Of a DNA stretch of 47,626 nucleotides, positions 8,979 to 16,694 are shown piece after piece. The notes beneath the pieces are model-generated. The model saw only the letters and a program-made list of their open reading frames with translations. It made no database searches and was not told the origin of the DNA. Each line of letters starts with the position of its first letter. Position 1 is the first letter of the stretch. The stretch is from an archaeon (lineage in GTDB: Archaea; Thermoproteota; Thermoprotei_A; Marsarchaeales; Marsarchaeaceae). The stretch lies in contig JAJYZJ010000009.1 in assembly GCA_021800035.1 (NCBI GenBank), forward strand, positions 1 through 47,626, read 5' to 3'. Both the position numbers and the translations under genes were made by a program.

Positions 8979-9289
8979 GCAAGTCGTCCCCTCCTTTTCC
9001 TATTCGAGGCATCAGTCTAGGGGTAGTATGACTTCCGGCTCAGTCCGTTCAGAAAGTGGGCGATGCGTAGGTACGGGGTGCTAAAGCCCGAGGTATGCCC
9101 CTTTAGCCATCGACACAAAACAATAGACCGGGTTAGAGTAAAAAGTTCTATACATAGCCGGTAGAGCTCATCCATTCAGAATTCGGGTGCGTTTGCGCGA
9201 CCACAACAGCGGGCAAGCTTAGAACGGACCAGGCAGGCGTCTGCACTTTTGGAATCACGTTTTCGGGATGAATAGGCGCCTCAACCGGT

Positions 9290-9502
9290 TTAGTTAACGA
9301 ATCTAACTTTCCTTATATCAACTGAGTTGCTTATTACCTCTTGTATTTGCTTAACGCGTTGCATAATAACAAAGGCCTTCTCTCGCCCACTCTTATTCCC
9401 GTTTAGACCCAAGAAGCCCTCGAGATTGGGGGTTATTCTTTGGGCTTCGAAAATAGGCCCCCACTTTGAATCTTTGATAATTTGCTTGACATGTTCTGAC
9501 AA
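9290..9502 (-). CDS. Hypothetical small protein (weak)
   Basis: 70 residues from TTG 9502. It reads MSEHVKQIIKDSKWGPIFEA and ends KQIQEVISNSVDIRKVRFVN, a plausible mixed helix-strand protein with many charged residues. It lies downstream of the RelE-type operon on the same strand, 170 bases away, in a locally AT-rich stretch. I do not recognise it and no Shine-Dalgarno is clear, so it may be noise. Confidence 0.25.
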   Translation of the reverse strand: MSEHVKQIIKDSKWGPIFEAQRITPNLEGFLGLNGNKSGREKAFVIMQRVKQIQEVISNSVDIRKVRFVN

Positions 9503-9672
9503 TCTACACTATAAGGTAAGCTTGGTTTTGCAGAGGCAGTATGGTAACTGATTCACCGCTAATGTGTTCCGGTTACATTTTCGAAAGTTTTTTGAGAATT
9601 TTTTTTCGCCACACGAAGTGAATCCGGCTCGGACCCTGAGTCCATTGCCAAAGTTTTGGGCCTTGAAATGCA

Positions 9673-9969
9673 TCAATCTTTTCCGTATACCTCTTTGTGT
9701 GAGCACACACGCAAAAGTTGTATGGCGGTCTCTTGTCTTCTTCGTATCACCCTGAAGAGTATTCTGTTCTCTCGGTCTAGTTCGTATGCAAACAATCCAA
9801 CCAACCGTCCCCTTTTAGCGGGCCCCAAGAATTCCGGGTTGACGCTTTCCCTGAGCGCAAGAAGTGCACCCTCTATTTTGACTAACAGCTCTCTGGGGGC
9901 CCTGTTTGATTTTCTTCTAAATAGCCTCTTAAAAGTGCCTGTAGCCACGACATCGTTCAAGCTTGCCAC
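9673..9969 (-). CDS. RelE/ParE-superfamily toxin-like protein
   Basis: Predicted type II toxin, an mRNA interferase or gyrase inhibitor of the RelE/ParE fold, 98 residues from GTG 9969. The first helices carry FKRLFRRKSNRAPRELLVKI, followed by NPEFLGPAKRGRLVGLFAYE and the core strands ENRILFRVIRRR with ELLRV-like LLRVCSHKEVYGKD at the end. This is the usual order K-x-L, then G-R-L-x-G-L-x-A-Y, then R-I-L-F-R-V, then the C-terminal H-x-x-E-V-Y. The basic residues needed for RNA or target contact are present. Its start overlaps the upstream gene by 13 bases, as is normal for toxin-antitoxin pairs. Target unknown. Confidence 0.7.
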   Translation of the reverse strand: MASLNDVVATGTFKRLFRRKSNRAPRELLVKIEGALLALRESVNPEFLGPAKRGRLVGLFAYELDRENRILFRVIRRRQETAIQLLRVCSHKEVYGKD

Positions 9970-10229
9970 TTGCGCACGGCCTGTAGAAACTCTTCGTTGC
10001 TTAGTTCCGAACTCAAGACTTCGTAGCGATGATTTTCCAGGTCTTCCAGGCTGCTTAGCACGTCTTTAGTTTCTTCCGGACTGAGCTCTATTTCCTCCTG
10101 TTTAAGCTCTAACTCTTCTTGGATCTGAGAAGGGAAATAAATCAATGGTTGAACAGCCGGAATCCAAGCCGGGGGGGCGCAATTAGAAGGAACATTGACT
10201 AAGCGTTGAAGTATGACATGCTCAGGCAC
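9957..10229 (-). CDS. Putative antitoxin partner of the RelE-like toxin
   Basis: About 90 residues. Two starts are possible: TTG 10241, directly against GGAAGGAG, and GTG 10229, 11 bases after it; I prefer GTG, which gives MPEHVILQRLVNVPS. The C-terminal half is acidic and helical (EELELKQEEIELSPEE, then DLENHRYEVLSSELSNEEFL), typical of an antitoxin tail that wraps a basic toxin. The N-terminal part is Pro-rich (APPAWIPAVQPLIYFP) and does not look like a standard ribbon-helix-helix or HTH. It overlaps the gene before it and the toxin after it, so translation is coupled. Role inferred from position and charge only. Confidence 0.5.
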   Translation of the reverse strand: MPEHVILQRLVNVPSNCAPPAWIPAVQPLIYFPSQIQEELELKQEEIELSPEETKDVLSSLEDLENHRYEVLSSELSNEEFLQAVRKWQA

Positions 10230-10545
10230 TTTTTTCTTCAACTCCTTCCAGGCTTAGCTTACCATCACTTTGCACTCTCAAAATCCACTCCGAACCTACC
10301 TTGTAGGGTATGGCTCCAGCCGATTTCATAAAGAGCGTGAGAGCCGATGGGTAAACGAATTTTTGCGGCTTGGAAAATGGTGTTGAGGGAAGGTATTTCC
10401 TAAATTCCTGATCGACTCCTACGACTTCTCCGAACTGAACCTGAAAAATACTGTCCCCAGTGTGACTTTCTACAGCGCGAGTGACCTGAATTACTTCAAC
10501 CTTCTTGGTGTAGACTGAGTTAGGAACACCCGGAGCCATTGCCAT
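10222..10545 (-). CDS. Hypothetical protein, first large gene of the RelE-like operon
   Basis: About 107 residues from ATG 10545 (GTG 10551 and ATG 10539 are alternatives). The chain is rich in beta-strand-forming residues: SVYTKKVEVIQVTRAVES, GDSIFQVQFGEVVGVDQEF, then FVYPSALTLFMKSAGAIPYK and GSEWILRVQSDGKLSLEGVE. No membrane helix or known motif is seen. Its stop overlaps the next start, so it is co-translated with the antitoxin and toxin. The strands flanked by Gly and Asp recall small OB- or SH3-like folds, which is only an impression. It could be an accessory chaperone or a regulator of the pair. Confidence 0.55.
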   Translation of the reverse strand: MAMAPGVPNSVYTKKVEVIQVTRAVESHTGDSIFQVQFGEVVGVDQEFRKYLPSTPFSKPQKFVYPSALTLFMKSAGAIPYKVGSEWILRVQSDGKLSLEGVEEKSA

Positions 10546-10564
10546 AAGCACTTTTTGCTTACAC

Positions 10565-10699
10565 TTAAGCCCTTACAGGGGCTAGTTCGGGCTCTGCGGC
10601 CGGTGACCAGATTTGGTCTAAAGAAGTATAAAGTTCGACTTCGTCACTATTTTGGATTTGCGCGAGCACTGCCTGTGCTTTCAGATGAAGCATGGACAT
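10565..10699 (-). CDS. Small ORF at the head of the RelE-like operon
   Basis: 44 codons from ATG 10699 to TAA 10565: MSMLHLKAQAVLAQIQNSDE, then VELYTSLDQIWSPAAEPELAP. It is helical and acidic. It lies 20 bases upstream of the next gene on the same strand, with the purine-rich AGCAAAGAAGAAGACC before it as a poor ribosome site. I do not recognise it; codon use and spacing suggest it is real. It could be a leader peptide or a short DNA-binding or antitoxin unit. Confidence 0.35.
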   Translation of the reverse strand: MSMLHLKAQAVLAQIQNSDEVELYTSLDQIWSPAAEPELAPVRA

Positions 10700-11556
10700 A
10701 CGGTCTTCTTCTTTGCTAGGTCATAGTTTAAGCTCGTAGAGTCGGGAAAACAGATTCCATAATGGCGCGCTTTATTGTGGAGACTACAGTCCGCAGCAAC
10801 CGGCTGCGGGTATTATGACTTGCGGCTCGAGCCGTTCAGCAAAATTACGTGGACTGCTTCTTTCTTTCTTAGGGAGCAAGAGGCGCGCCTGAATGCAACG
10901 CTTGAGTCGTGTCGCAGCCTCAGCACGCGCTGCCCCATCCACCCCACTGAGGACGACACCGGATAAACACTGCTTTAGCGGTTATCCACTATCTCATCTA
11001 CTGCATGGCCCACTATGAAACCAGCGAGTGCCCCAAGACGCGTCACCCCGCTTAGACGCAGGCCCGGCTAGAAGCGACCGGCAACCATCCGGTTAGCCCA
11101 AGCGCACCCAATAAGACCAAAGCATGGGTAGCCATAATTCATGGGCACCCATGAAATTTGGGTTCGGTAAACACGTGGATGAACCCTTCGACAGGGAAGG
11201 CGAAGCCGCCTTTTCAAAAACGAACCTCATGAATCTTTCGGAAAGAGGTCGCGGAACCTCACCAAATGAAAGGGTAGGGGTGGCGAAGAGTTTGACCATC
11301 GCGTCTCACGGAAAGCACTGCGAACGTGAACGCTGAAGTTTTTCAAGCAAAGCAGGAAAACCCAGAAGGTAGGTACCTCTCCCCAGAAAAACGAAAACAC
11401 GGAAGCCACTCTTCCGGGCCCGCCCGTATTTCTTGATTCTTACGCATCTTGGGGGTCTCGCCTTACGCTTCAAGAAAGGCAAACTCCAAGCTTGGAAGTA
11501 GGCGCAACCACGCGCTCTTGCAACGTTCAACGGACCCAAAAAGAAAGAGGGGAGAG
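10700..11556. other. Non-coding or decayed stretch with inverted repeats
   Basis: No convincing gene on either strand. Several open frames of 60-77 codons overlap each other on both strands and none has a start signal or a family look. Structure present: an imperfect inverted repeat at 11123-11153 (CATGGGTAGCCAT and ATGGGCACCCATG around AATTC, 11 of 13 pairs), and a short motif near 10811-10841 that recurs at 9026-9056 and 31357-31381. Looks like decayed or structural DNA between two operons. Confidence 0.4.
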
Positions 11557-11790
11557 CTAGTCCGCTCTCGAGTATCCTGGGTATTTCTCCCTGTACCAGA
11601 GTGCGGTGATGAGCACAGTGAGAAGCAGAACGAAGCCAGTTATTGCAACCGATGACGGGTCTGGTCTATAGCCGCTGTACGAGCCAACCGTGACCGCGGC
11701 GACTGCAATCATAAGAATTGACACTAGCGCAACGAAGAGCTTTACGTCCTTCTCACTCTTTCTCTGCACTGAAGGGCTTGACTGTGTCAC
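11557..11790 (-). CDS. Small two-helix membrane protein, YeeE partner
   Basis: 77 residues; the ATG overlaps the stop of the YeeE-like gene by four bases (ATGA), so the two are translationally coupled. After a charged N-terminus (MTQSSPSVQRKSEKDVK) there are two hydrophobic spans, LFVALVSILMIAVAAVTVGS and AITGFVLLLTVLITALW, then a basic end. I do not recognise a family. Position suggests an accessory subunit or assembly factor for the transporter. Confidence 0.65.
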   Translation of the reverse strand: MTQSSPSVQRKSEKDVKLFVALVSILMIAVAAVTVGSYSGYRPDPSSVAITGFVLLLTVLITALWYREKYPGYSRAD

Positions 11791-13022
11791 TGCGGCGTCA
11801 CCCTCTTTGAGCCGTAGAGGAGCCTGCCGGTTATGAGGAGGCTCGCTGCGACAGCCGCGAAGAACTCGATGCTGCTTAGTGCCATCTGTAGGTCACCGCT
11901 CAGTATGTGGCCGGAGGCGCACCCGCCGGCCATTCTCGCTCCGAAGAGTACGAGGTATGACCCCAGAAACACCCCGATGGCTCTTTTGAGTTCGTTTGGT
12001 CCGAATCTGTCACGCCAAGTGGACGGCACCCACTTGTTGAAGGCGTGAAACCTTCTTGAGACGAAGATCGCGGCGATAAACGCTCCGAAAAGCGTTCCTA
12101 TGTCGCTGTACGGCTCCCACCCAATCGTCTTGAACACAAGCTGGCTGTACGAATACGAGGGAAGCCACAGGTAGCCAACCGCCCAGCTGTAAGTTGTGGA
12201 TTCGCCGAATATCTGGTGGAGAAACATTTCGAGCACCACAACTGCACCTATGATTACACCCACAAAGGTGAGAAGCCATTTCAGGTCACTTTTGGGCGCC
12301 CAGTGATTGTTCGCCGAATACGCAAGGTGGTCGTCCGCCGAAACTGGCATTGCCGACCCCTCGGTGAGTAACTTTGCCGTCTCCTCGTGTTCCATGAGCT
12401 CAACTCCGGTCATCTTGTAGTCGGGGTGTGTCGCCGTGTAAACACAGCTCTTACCACCCCTGTACCGCGGAAGGTAGTAGGCGACGCCGAACATGAGAGC
12501 CGCCCAGACAACCGAAATGATGAATCCAGTGTCAAGGTCTGTGCCTACCTTGCCGGCAAGGTATATCTGTCCCAAATTGAAAGTGTTAACGAGCCACTGA
12601 CCCGCAGAGGTCTGGTAAACCACGGTCCAGCTTGCAGCGCCGAGGAGCCCTCCGAACACTGCGTAAATAGCTTCTCTCCTACCTTCGCCGAGAGCCATCC
12701 ACTCAGTTCCTGGAACATAACCGGAAACTGCGACGCCCACGCCGAATATGGCTCCCCCAAGCGCCACGCCAACTACATAGTCGGGCTTCACCCCGAAGTG
12801 AAAACTCACTCCGAGGGCACCAAGACCGTAGAGGAGTATCGCACCTGCGCCTATTGCTATCGCAATGCAGTTTATGAACAGCCTGTCCTCCCACTTCGAA
12901 AGCTTGAGCAGCACGTCGGAGTTGGAAATTCCCCAGAGTTCGGCAAGCCCACCTATCACGGCGCCAATAAAAATCCCTATCCAGAGAGGCGCTGTAGCTG
13001 AGAGTGTCAAGCCGACCACCAC
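11787..13022 (-). CDS. YeeE/YedE-family (TsuA-like) sulfur-compound transporter
   Basis: Polytopic membrane protein of the YeeE/YedE family; the characterised member TsuA takes up thiosulfate. Hallmarks: the second-half signature ARMAGGCASGHILSG, with the cysteine that passes the sulfur compound, and a matching first-half region around GYVPGTEWMALGEGRR; about ten to twelve helices. The first-half site lacks the usual Gly-Cys-x-x-Gly cysteine (VSGYVPGTEW), so the internal repeat is asymmetric. An upstream ATG (13094) is in frame, but the codons after it contain the TATA-like element CATTTATACA, so RNA cannot start before it; GTG 13022 gives a clean helix start (MVVGLTLSATAPLWIGIFIG), 411 residues. 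Divergent from the TauE/SafE gene. Exact substrate unproven. Confidence 0.85.
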   Translation of the reverse strand: MVVGLTLSATAPLWIGIFIGAVIGGLAELWGISNSDVLLKLSKWEDRLFINCIAIAIGAGAILLYGLGALGVSFHFGVKPDYVVGVALGGAIFGVGVAVSGYVPGTEWMALGEGRREAIYAVFGGLLGAASWTVVYQTSAGQWLVNTFNLGQIYLAGKVGTDLDTGFIISVVWAALMFGVAYYLPRYRGGKSCVYTATHPDYKMTGVELMEHEETAKLLTEGSAMPVSADDHLAYSANNHWAPKSDLKWLLTFVGVIIGAVVVLEMFLHQIFGESTTYSWAVGYLWLPSYSYSQLVFKTIGWEPYSDIGTLFGAFIAAIFVSRRFHAFNKWVPSTWRDRFGPNELKRAIGVFLGSYLVLFGARMAGGCASGHILSGDLQMALSSIEFFAAVAASLLITGRLLYGSKRVTPQ

Positions 13023-13072
13023 TGTTCTAAAAAGGCCGACATCGTAACCACGAAATGAATGTCTGTGACAGA

Positions 13073-13082
13073 CTGTATAAAT
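13073..13082 (-). promoter_or_regulatory. TATA-like box for the YeeE operon
   Basis: On the minus strand the sequence reads GCATTTATACAG, a good archaeal TATA element. Transcription would begin about 25 bases on, near 13050, which makes the in-frame ATG at 13094 untranscribed and favours GTG 13022. Confidence 0.4.
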
Positions 13083-13293
13083 GCGAATGTGCATTCACAC
13101 ATACATGACCCTGCAGAGAAGGTCTGCATCAACAATTGCAGTGGCCTCGTCATACCCTTGGCACCTAACGCGCTCTTCCTCCTCCCGGTGCGCGCGCTCT
13201 CGTCTTGCTCCTGTACGCTCGTGCTCTATGCGCTAGTGGTGGAGCCTGTCAGGACGAGCGCCACTCTTCCTGGCTAGAAAGGCACCGCAAAGG

Positions 13294-14082
13294 ATGCGTG
13301 GTCGGGGCATGTTCACAACACTTCAGATCGCACTTTCCCTTGTGTCGGGCTTCCTTGTTGGCTTCTCCCTCGGGCTCATAGGGGGAGGAGGCTCGATACT
13401 CGCGATTCCGCTACTCATCTACTTCGTGGGATTTAACCACCCGCACATCGCGATAGGTACAACCGGACTTGCGGTTGGGGTCAACGCCTACCTGAACCTG
13501 GTACCTCACGCGCGCAAGCATCACGTGGACCTGAAGAGCGGCCTGCTCTTTAGCGCCCCGGGCGTGGCAGGCGTGCTCCTCGGCGCCCAGCTCGGACTGA
13601 TAACGCCTGGTAAAAAGCTACTCTTTGTGTTCGCGCTTCTTATGGTCGCAATCGCGCTCTATATGCTGAGAAGGAGGTGCGTGGATGTTGCGGTCGAGCC
13701 CGGAAAGAGCACGAGAAAGCTTGGGAGGATACTTCTCATGGGCTTTGCCGTTGGTTTTGCCTCCGGCTACTTTGGTATCGGTGGAGGGTTCCTCATAGTT
13801 CCAGGCCTCATATACTCGGCTGGGCTGAACATAGTGATGGCAATCGGCACGTCGCTAGTCTCCGTCGGAACGTTTGGCGTGTTAACCGCAGCAAGGTATG
13901 CCATTGCCGGCGAGCTCGACCCCCTGATATCCCTAATCTTCGTAGTCGGGGGAGTTTCGGGAGGATGGGCGGGCGCCCACCTTGCCTCCAGAATGCCGCG
14001 CAGAAGACTCACGCAAATGTTTGCCTTGATAATAATAGCGGTAGCAGTGTACATGCTCTACGTGAACATCTCGGCTCTCTAG
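13294..14082 (+). CDS. TauE/SafE-family sulfite/organosulfonate exporter-like permease
   Basis: Membrane protein of 262 residues with about eight helices in two related halves. The first half starts GFSLGLIGGGGSILAIPLLI and the second repeats it as GFASGYFGIGGGFLIVPGLI; this G-x-x-G-G-G repeat defines the TauE/SafE (former DUF81) family. Members move sulfite, sulfonates or other anions. ATG 13294 and ATG 13309 are both possible; AAAGGATG lies at the first. It is divergent from the YeeE operon, and the pair suggests a locus for inorganic sulfur uptake and export. The 200 bases between the two genes must hold both promoters. Direction and substrate not provable from sequence. Confidence 0.88.
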   Translation: MRGRGMFTTLQIALSLVSGFLVGFSLGLIGGGGSILAIPLLIYFVGFNHPHIAIGTTGLAVGVNAYLNLVPHARKHHVDLKSGLLFSAPGVAGVLLGAQLGLITPGKKLLFVFALLMVAIALYMLRRRCVDVAVEPGKSTRKLGRILLMGFAVGFASGYFGIGGGFLIVPGLIYSAGLNIVMAIGTSLVSVGTFGVLTAARYAIAGELDPLISLIFVVGGVSGGWAGAHLASRMPRRRLTQMFALIIIAVAVYMLYVNISAL

Positions 14083-14146
14083 GCTCTCCCTTTTCTGCGT
14101 TTTCCCACGTTTCGTTACAAACTGCCTGGGCATTCATAACGGGCCG

Positions 14147-14216
14147 CACCGCGCCCGCGCCTACTGCTACCGCAATGCAGTTTATGGAGAGTATCTCCTC
14201 CCCCCCTCCGAAGTGA
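14147..14216 (-). pseudogene. Remnant of a second YeeE/YedE gene
   Basis: About 70 bases match the YeeE gene at 12837-12900: GCAATGCAGTTTATG and the flanking CCT.CTGCTA.CGC are shared. Read on the minus strand both give S/F-INCIA-I/V-A-I/V-GAGA. Here the frame is FGGGEEILSINCIAVAVGAG. Only this piece is left, so it is a divergent duplicate that has been deleted on both sides. Confidence 0.5.
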
Positions 14217-14239
14217 CTCGACTAATCCGGCGCATTTGC

Positions 14240-14677
14240 TCACTCTTTGTGAGAGGCTTCGAAATCTGAAAGCGCAAGCGCGTCCGCGGGAAACTTGACA
14301 AGCAACTCCTTGTATTCAGTTACGACTCTGGAGTTCGTTCTCTCCCCTGGGGCCACATAGCAGGCGTCGTAGACTGTCAGGTCCTTTTTGACACCAAGCT
14401 CCGTCGAAAGTTTCAGGAGCTTCCCCCGAGGTCTCCAGATGTCAAATCTGTATCTGTTCAGGGATTTCGCGGCAACCATGAGCTCGGGGCTCCTGAAACT
14501 GCCGCTAAAGCGCGATGCGTTCATCACTTCGTAGAAGAGTAATCTGGGGACCGCGAATTCCAATCGCCCGCCCGCGAATTCGTTCCTGAGCTCCATTGCC
14601 TTGTCAGAACCTGGCTCGGTAAGGAACCACTTTGCAACCACGGATTAATCGACTACGAATTTGCCCTTCTTCGCCAC
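14240..14677 (-). pseudogene. VapC-like PIN-domain toxin with a nonsense codon after the first catalytic Asp
   Basis: PIN-domain ribonuclease, normally 135-145 residues. The natural start is GTG 14677, giving MAKKGKFVVD; the next codon is TAA (14645-14647), followed in frame by SVVAKWFLTEPGS, the standard VVD-x-SVVAKWFL opening of VapC. The rest is complete: YEVMNASRF with the second acidic residue, LTVYDACYVAPGE with the third, and a normal C-terminus. Starting at the GTG after the stop gives 133 residues without the first metal-binding Asp, so the product should be inactive. Its start overlaps the preceding antitoxin-like gene. Could also be a base-call error (TCA would give Ser, the usual residue). 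Confidence 0.7.
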
Positions 14678-14937
14678 TCTTTGATCGCTTGCAGACCACT
14701 CCAGGTTTCTCGAGCGGGCTATCTAACGCGCTCGTTGAGTATCACCGCTTTTGCCATGTCCGTCTCTCCTTCCTCTTCGAGCCTCTGGGCCAGAACTTCC
14801 CTATCACCTCGCTCCAGTTCTCGTCTGCCTGAGTCATCTTCTTCAGTGACTGTGGGATTGTAATCGCAGTCCTGACAAGTTCCTCCCGCTTCTTCGGCAT
14901 GTTTGTAGCACTGGTAATACTCGCAGCTGTTTAAGAC
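14653..14937 (-). pseudogene. VapB-like antitoxin, interrupted by an in-frame TAG
   Basis: The frame upstream of VapC reads MAKAVILNERVR (ATG 14757), then TAG at 14719-14721, then in the same frame PARETWSGLQAIKEWRRRAN to a second TAG at 14653, overlapping the VapC start by about 25 bases. The WSGLQAIKEWRR tail fits an antitoxin C-terminus. Upstream of the ATG the frame stays open and carries a cysteine cluster (SCEYYQCYKHAEEAGGTCQD, then CDYN) followed by an acidic helix, so the protein may begin near 14937, though no start codon is found there. A TATA-like CTTAAATTATTA lies at 14987-14998. Family is inferred from the neighbour. Confidence 0.45.
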
Positions 14938-15259
14938 GCCCGGGAAAACTGCCCAAGCGCTCTGACGGGCTCGGTGGGACGCGACTAATAATTTAAGCGA
15001 AGCTCTTCCTAATGTCAAGAACGAGCCCTGAAAGAGTGCTTGAAGATCCTTTTCTTGGTCACCTCTCACCCTTCTTTCCGCTTCTTTCAGTCATGGGTTG
15101 CGACGCGTCAAAACAATACTAATGTTGTCTCCTTTGGTATGGATCGAAACCAGTCCGTGTCTGCACCCATGATGTCCGAAATACTATTACGGTGCCGAAA
15201 GACTTACGCGATATCGATAAGATTAAACGCTACCTACACGAAGTGTCGGACGTCACGTT

Positions 15260-15565
15260 ATGAAGTTCATAATTGACGGAACGGCTGAAGTGGTAACGCA
15301 ACCGGCACGCTTCAAGATCCTACAGGCACTGAGGACAGCCGGACCCATGTTTGTAGAGCAAATTGCCAAGGAAACGGGCGTTCACCCCCGGATGGTCTCA
15401 CATCATATCGACGTATTACAAGAGCAGAAGCTTATAGAGAGCAAATACGAACTTGTCGAACTGGATGGCTCAAAGAGACGAGTGGCGGTTCGGAAGTGTT
15501 GGGCCACGGCTCATGCAGAAGAGGTACTGAAGGACATCGCTGAATCTACCAAGGAGGTGATATAG
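15260..15565 (+). CDS. ArsR-type winged-helix regulator
   Basis: 101 residues. It reads EVVTQPARFKILQALRTAG, then VEQIAKETGVHPRMVSHHID as the helix-turn-helix, then VLQEQKLIESKYELVELDG as the wing: the ArsR-like order. No metal-binding cysteine pair typical of ArsR/SmtB is present in the recognition helix, so it probably senses something else or is purely structural. Start at ATG 15260, with no ribosome site; leaderless is likely. It ends one base before the peptidase gene, so the two form an operon, and it probably controls it. The layout (ArsR-like regulator plus membrane M48 peptidase) resembles regulated membrane-stress proteases. Confidence 0.85.
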   Translation: MKFIIDGTAEVVTQPARFKILQALRTAGPMFVEQIAKETGVHPRMVSHHIDVLQEQKLIESKYELVELDGSKRRVAVRKCWATAHAEEVLKDIAESTKEVI

Positions 15566-15566
15566 A

Positions 15567-16384
15567 ATGGCACGATTGACTTGGCTCAAAGAATTTGGAG
15601 ATTACCTCTACCTTACTTTCAGATTGAGGAGGGCGCTCCTTGTAATTCTCGTCACCGTAAGTGTAATTCCCGGGACAATCTACTATGGGTGGCCAGCAAG
15701 CGCGAAGTGGGGCTTTGCTGGGGCCTATGCTTTTCTCTTTTATCTTACCTTCTTGGCACTTAGCCCCCTTCTGGTTCGTTCTGCGAAGGCCGCGCTAAGC
15801 GGTAGCATTCTCGGCTTGAGGTATAAGCCCGTTGTCTATTCCACGCCCAAGATAACCGCACTGGCCAAGAAGATGGGTGTTTTGAGCAGGGCGAAGGTCT
15901 ATCTCACCAACAACCCTTGGATACAGGGTCCCTTCACGGACATGCTCTCGTGCAAAGTTTACATTCCAGAGACTTGGCTGAAAGCATTCCCCCCTCGGAA
16001 ATACTTGGCATCGTTGGGCATGAATTTGGTCACATAGTTACCAGACGCAGGTTCGCGCTGGAAGCAACGCTCGTCATGGGCCTTGTGATGGGATTCGCCT
16101 TCCTTCTCTCCCTTCACTCAGTTCCTATTATCTACGAAGTTGCAGAAATCGCGCTCGCGTTACTCATGCTAAGTTTCATCTCATGGAGAGCTGAAAGGAG
16201 GGCAGATCTCGAAGGTGCACGAGGCGCGGGGCCTGAAGGCCTGATATCGGTGCTAGAGTTGTTGAAAAGCAAGACAAAGAGAGATGAGGGCTCGGAGACC
16301 CACCCTCCATGCGCCGACAGAATCAAGAAACTAATGAAGATGCTCGACGAAGAAAACGTAGACGAGGAGACGAACGAAATTTAG
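15567..16384 (+). pseudogene. M48-family membrane metallopeptidase, frame broken at a C6 run
   Basis: HtpX/Ste24-like zinc protease. The first part, from ATG 15567, has a membrane helix (LLVILVTVSVIPGTIYYG), a second one, and the domain start SRAKVYLTNNPWIQGPFTDM with KVYIPETWLKAFPPRKYLA; it then stops at 16037. The second part, in another frame, carries the active site ILGIVGHEFGHIVTRRR (HExxH), two helices, and the third ligand Glu in RAERRADLEGARGAG. Adding one C to the C6 at 15989-15994 joins them as KAFPPSEILGIVGHEFGH, about 272 residues. So it is either a real disrupted gene or a base-call error. GGAGGTGATATAG before the ATG is a strong ribosome site. Confidence 0.85.
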
Positions 16385-16535
16385 CGGAATCAAACAGACG
16401 AAGGCGCGTGGGCTGGCGTAGTCTCGGCTCTCGGCGGGCACCCTGATATTTGCGATCATCATCGGGGTCGCGCTGCTCTGATTAATCCTCTATCTGAACC
16501 GTAATGTTGCATACGGAATATTTTGAATCACCCCA

Positions 16536-16616
16536 ATGTCAAACGCATTTGAGGGGGCAATCGCAATATTCGCCATCGTCTTTCTATTGTACTACAGAGC
16601 AAAGAGTCGTCTCTAG
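16536..16616 (+). CDS. Single-helix mini-protein (26 residues)
   Basis: ATG 16536 to TAG 16616 encodes a peptide with one membrane span, FEGAIAIFAIVFLLYY, and a basic end RAKSRL, the inside-positive pattern of real single-pass peptides. Just upstream another frame encodes AGTLIFAIIIGVALL with a TGA and then LILYLNRN, also membrane-like. Either small membrane peptides linked to the protease or the scraps of one gene. Confidence 0.3.
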   Translation: MSNAFEGAIAIFAIVFLLYYRAKSRL

Positions 16617-16642
16617 CTAACACGCCCCATTAGTCATCCTAC

Positions 16643-16670
16643 TGACCAAATATTTATAAAGAGTTGGTCA
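16643..16670 (+). promoter_or_regulatory. TATA box inside a perfect inverted repeat
   Basis: TGACCAA (16643-16649) and TTGGTCA (16664-16670) are perfect 7-base arms around ATATTTATAAAGAG, a strong archaeal TATA box. RNA should begin near 16680 and the ATPase ATG is at 16695. A dimeric repressor bound here would block TBP. Confidence 0.6.
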
Positions 16671-16694
16671 CTACAATCTCCAATTATCCTTAGC

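Noticed and set aside
11093-11539. Overlapping ORFs of 60-77 codons on both strands
   Set aside because: No start signals, no family features and mutually overlapping; judged non-coding.
12387-13001. 204-codon plus-strand ORF
   Set aside because: Antisense of the YeeE/YedE gene; that strand has the membrane helices and motifs.
13059-13277. 72-codon ORF between the divergent sulfur genes
   Set aside because: Occupies the shared promoter region, overlaps the TATA element and has no family look.
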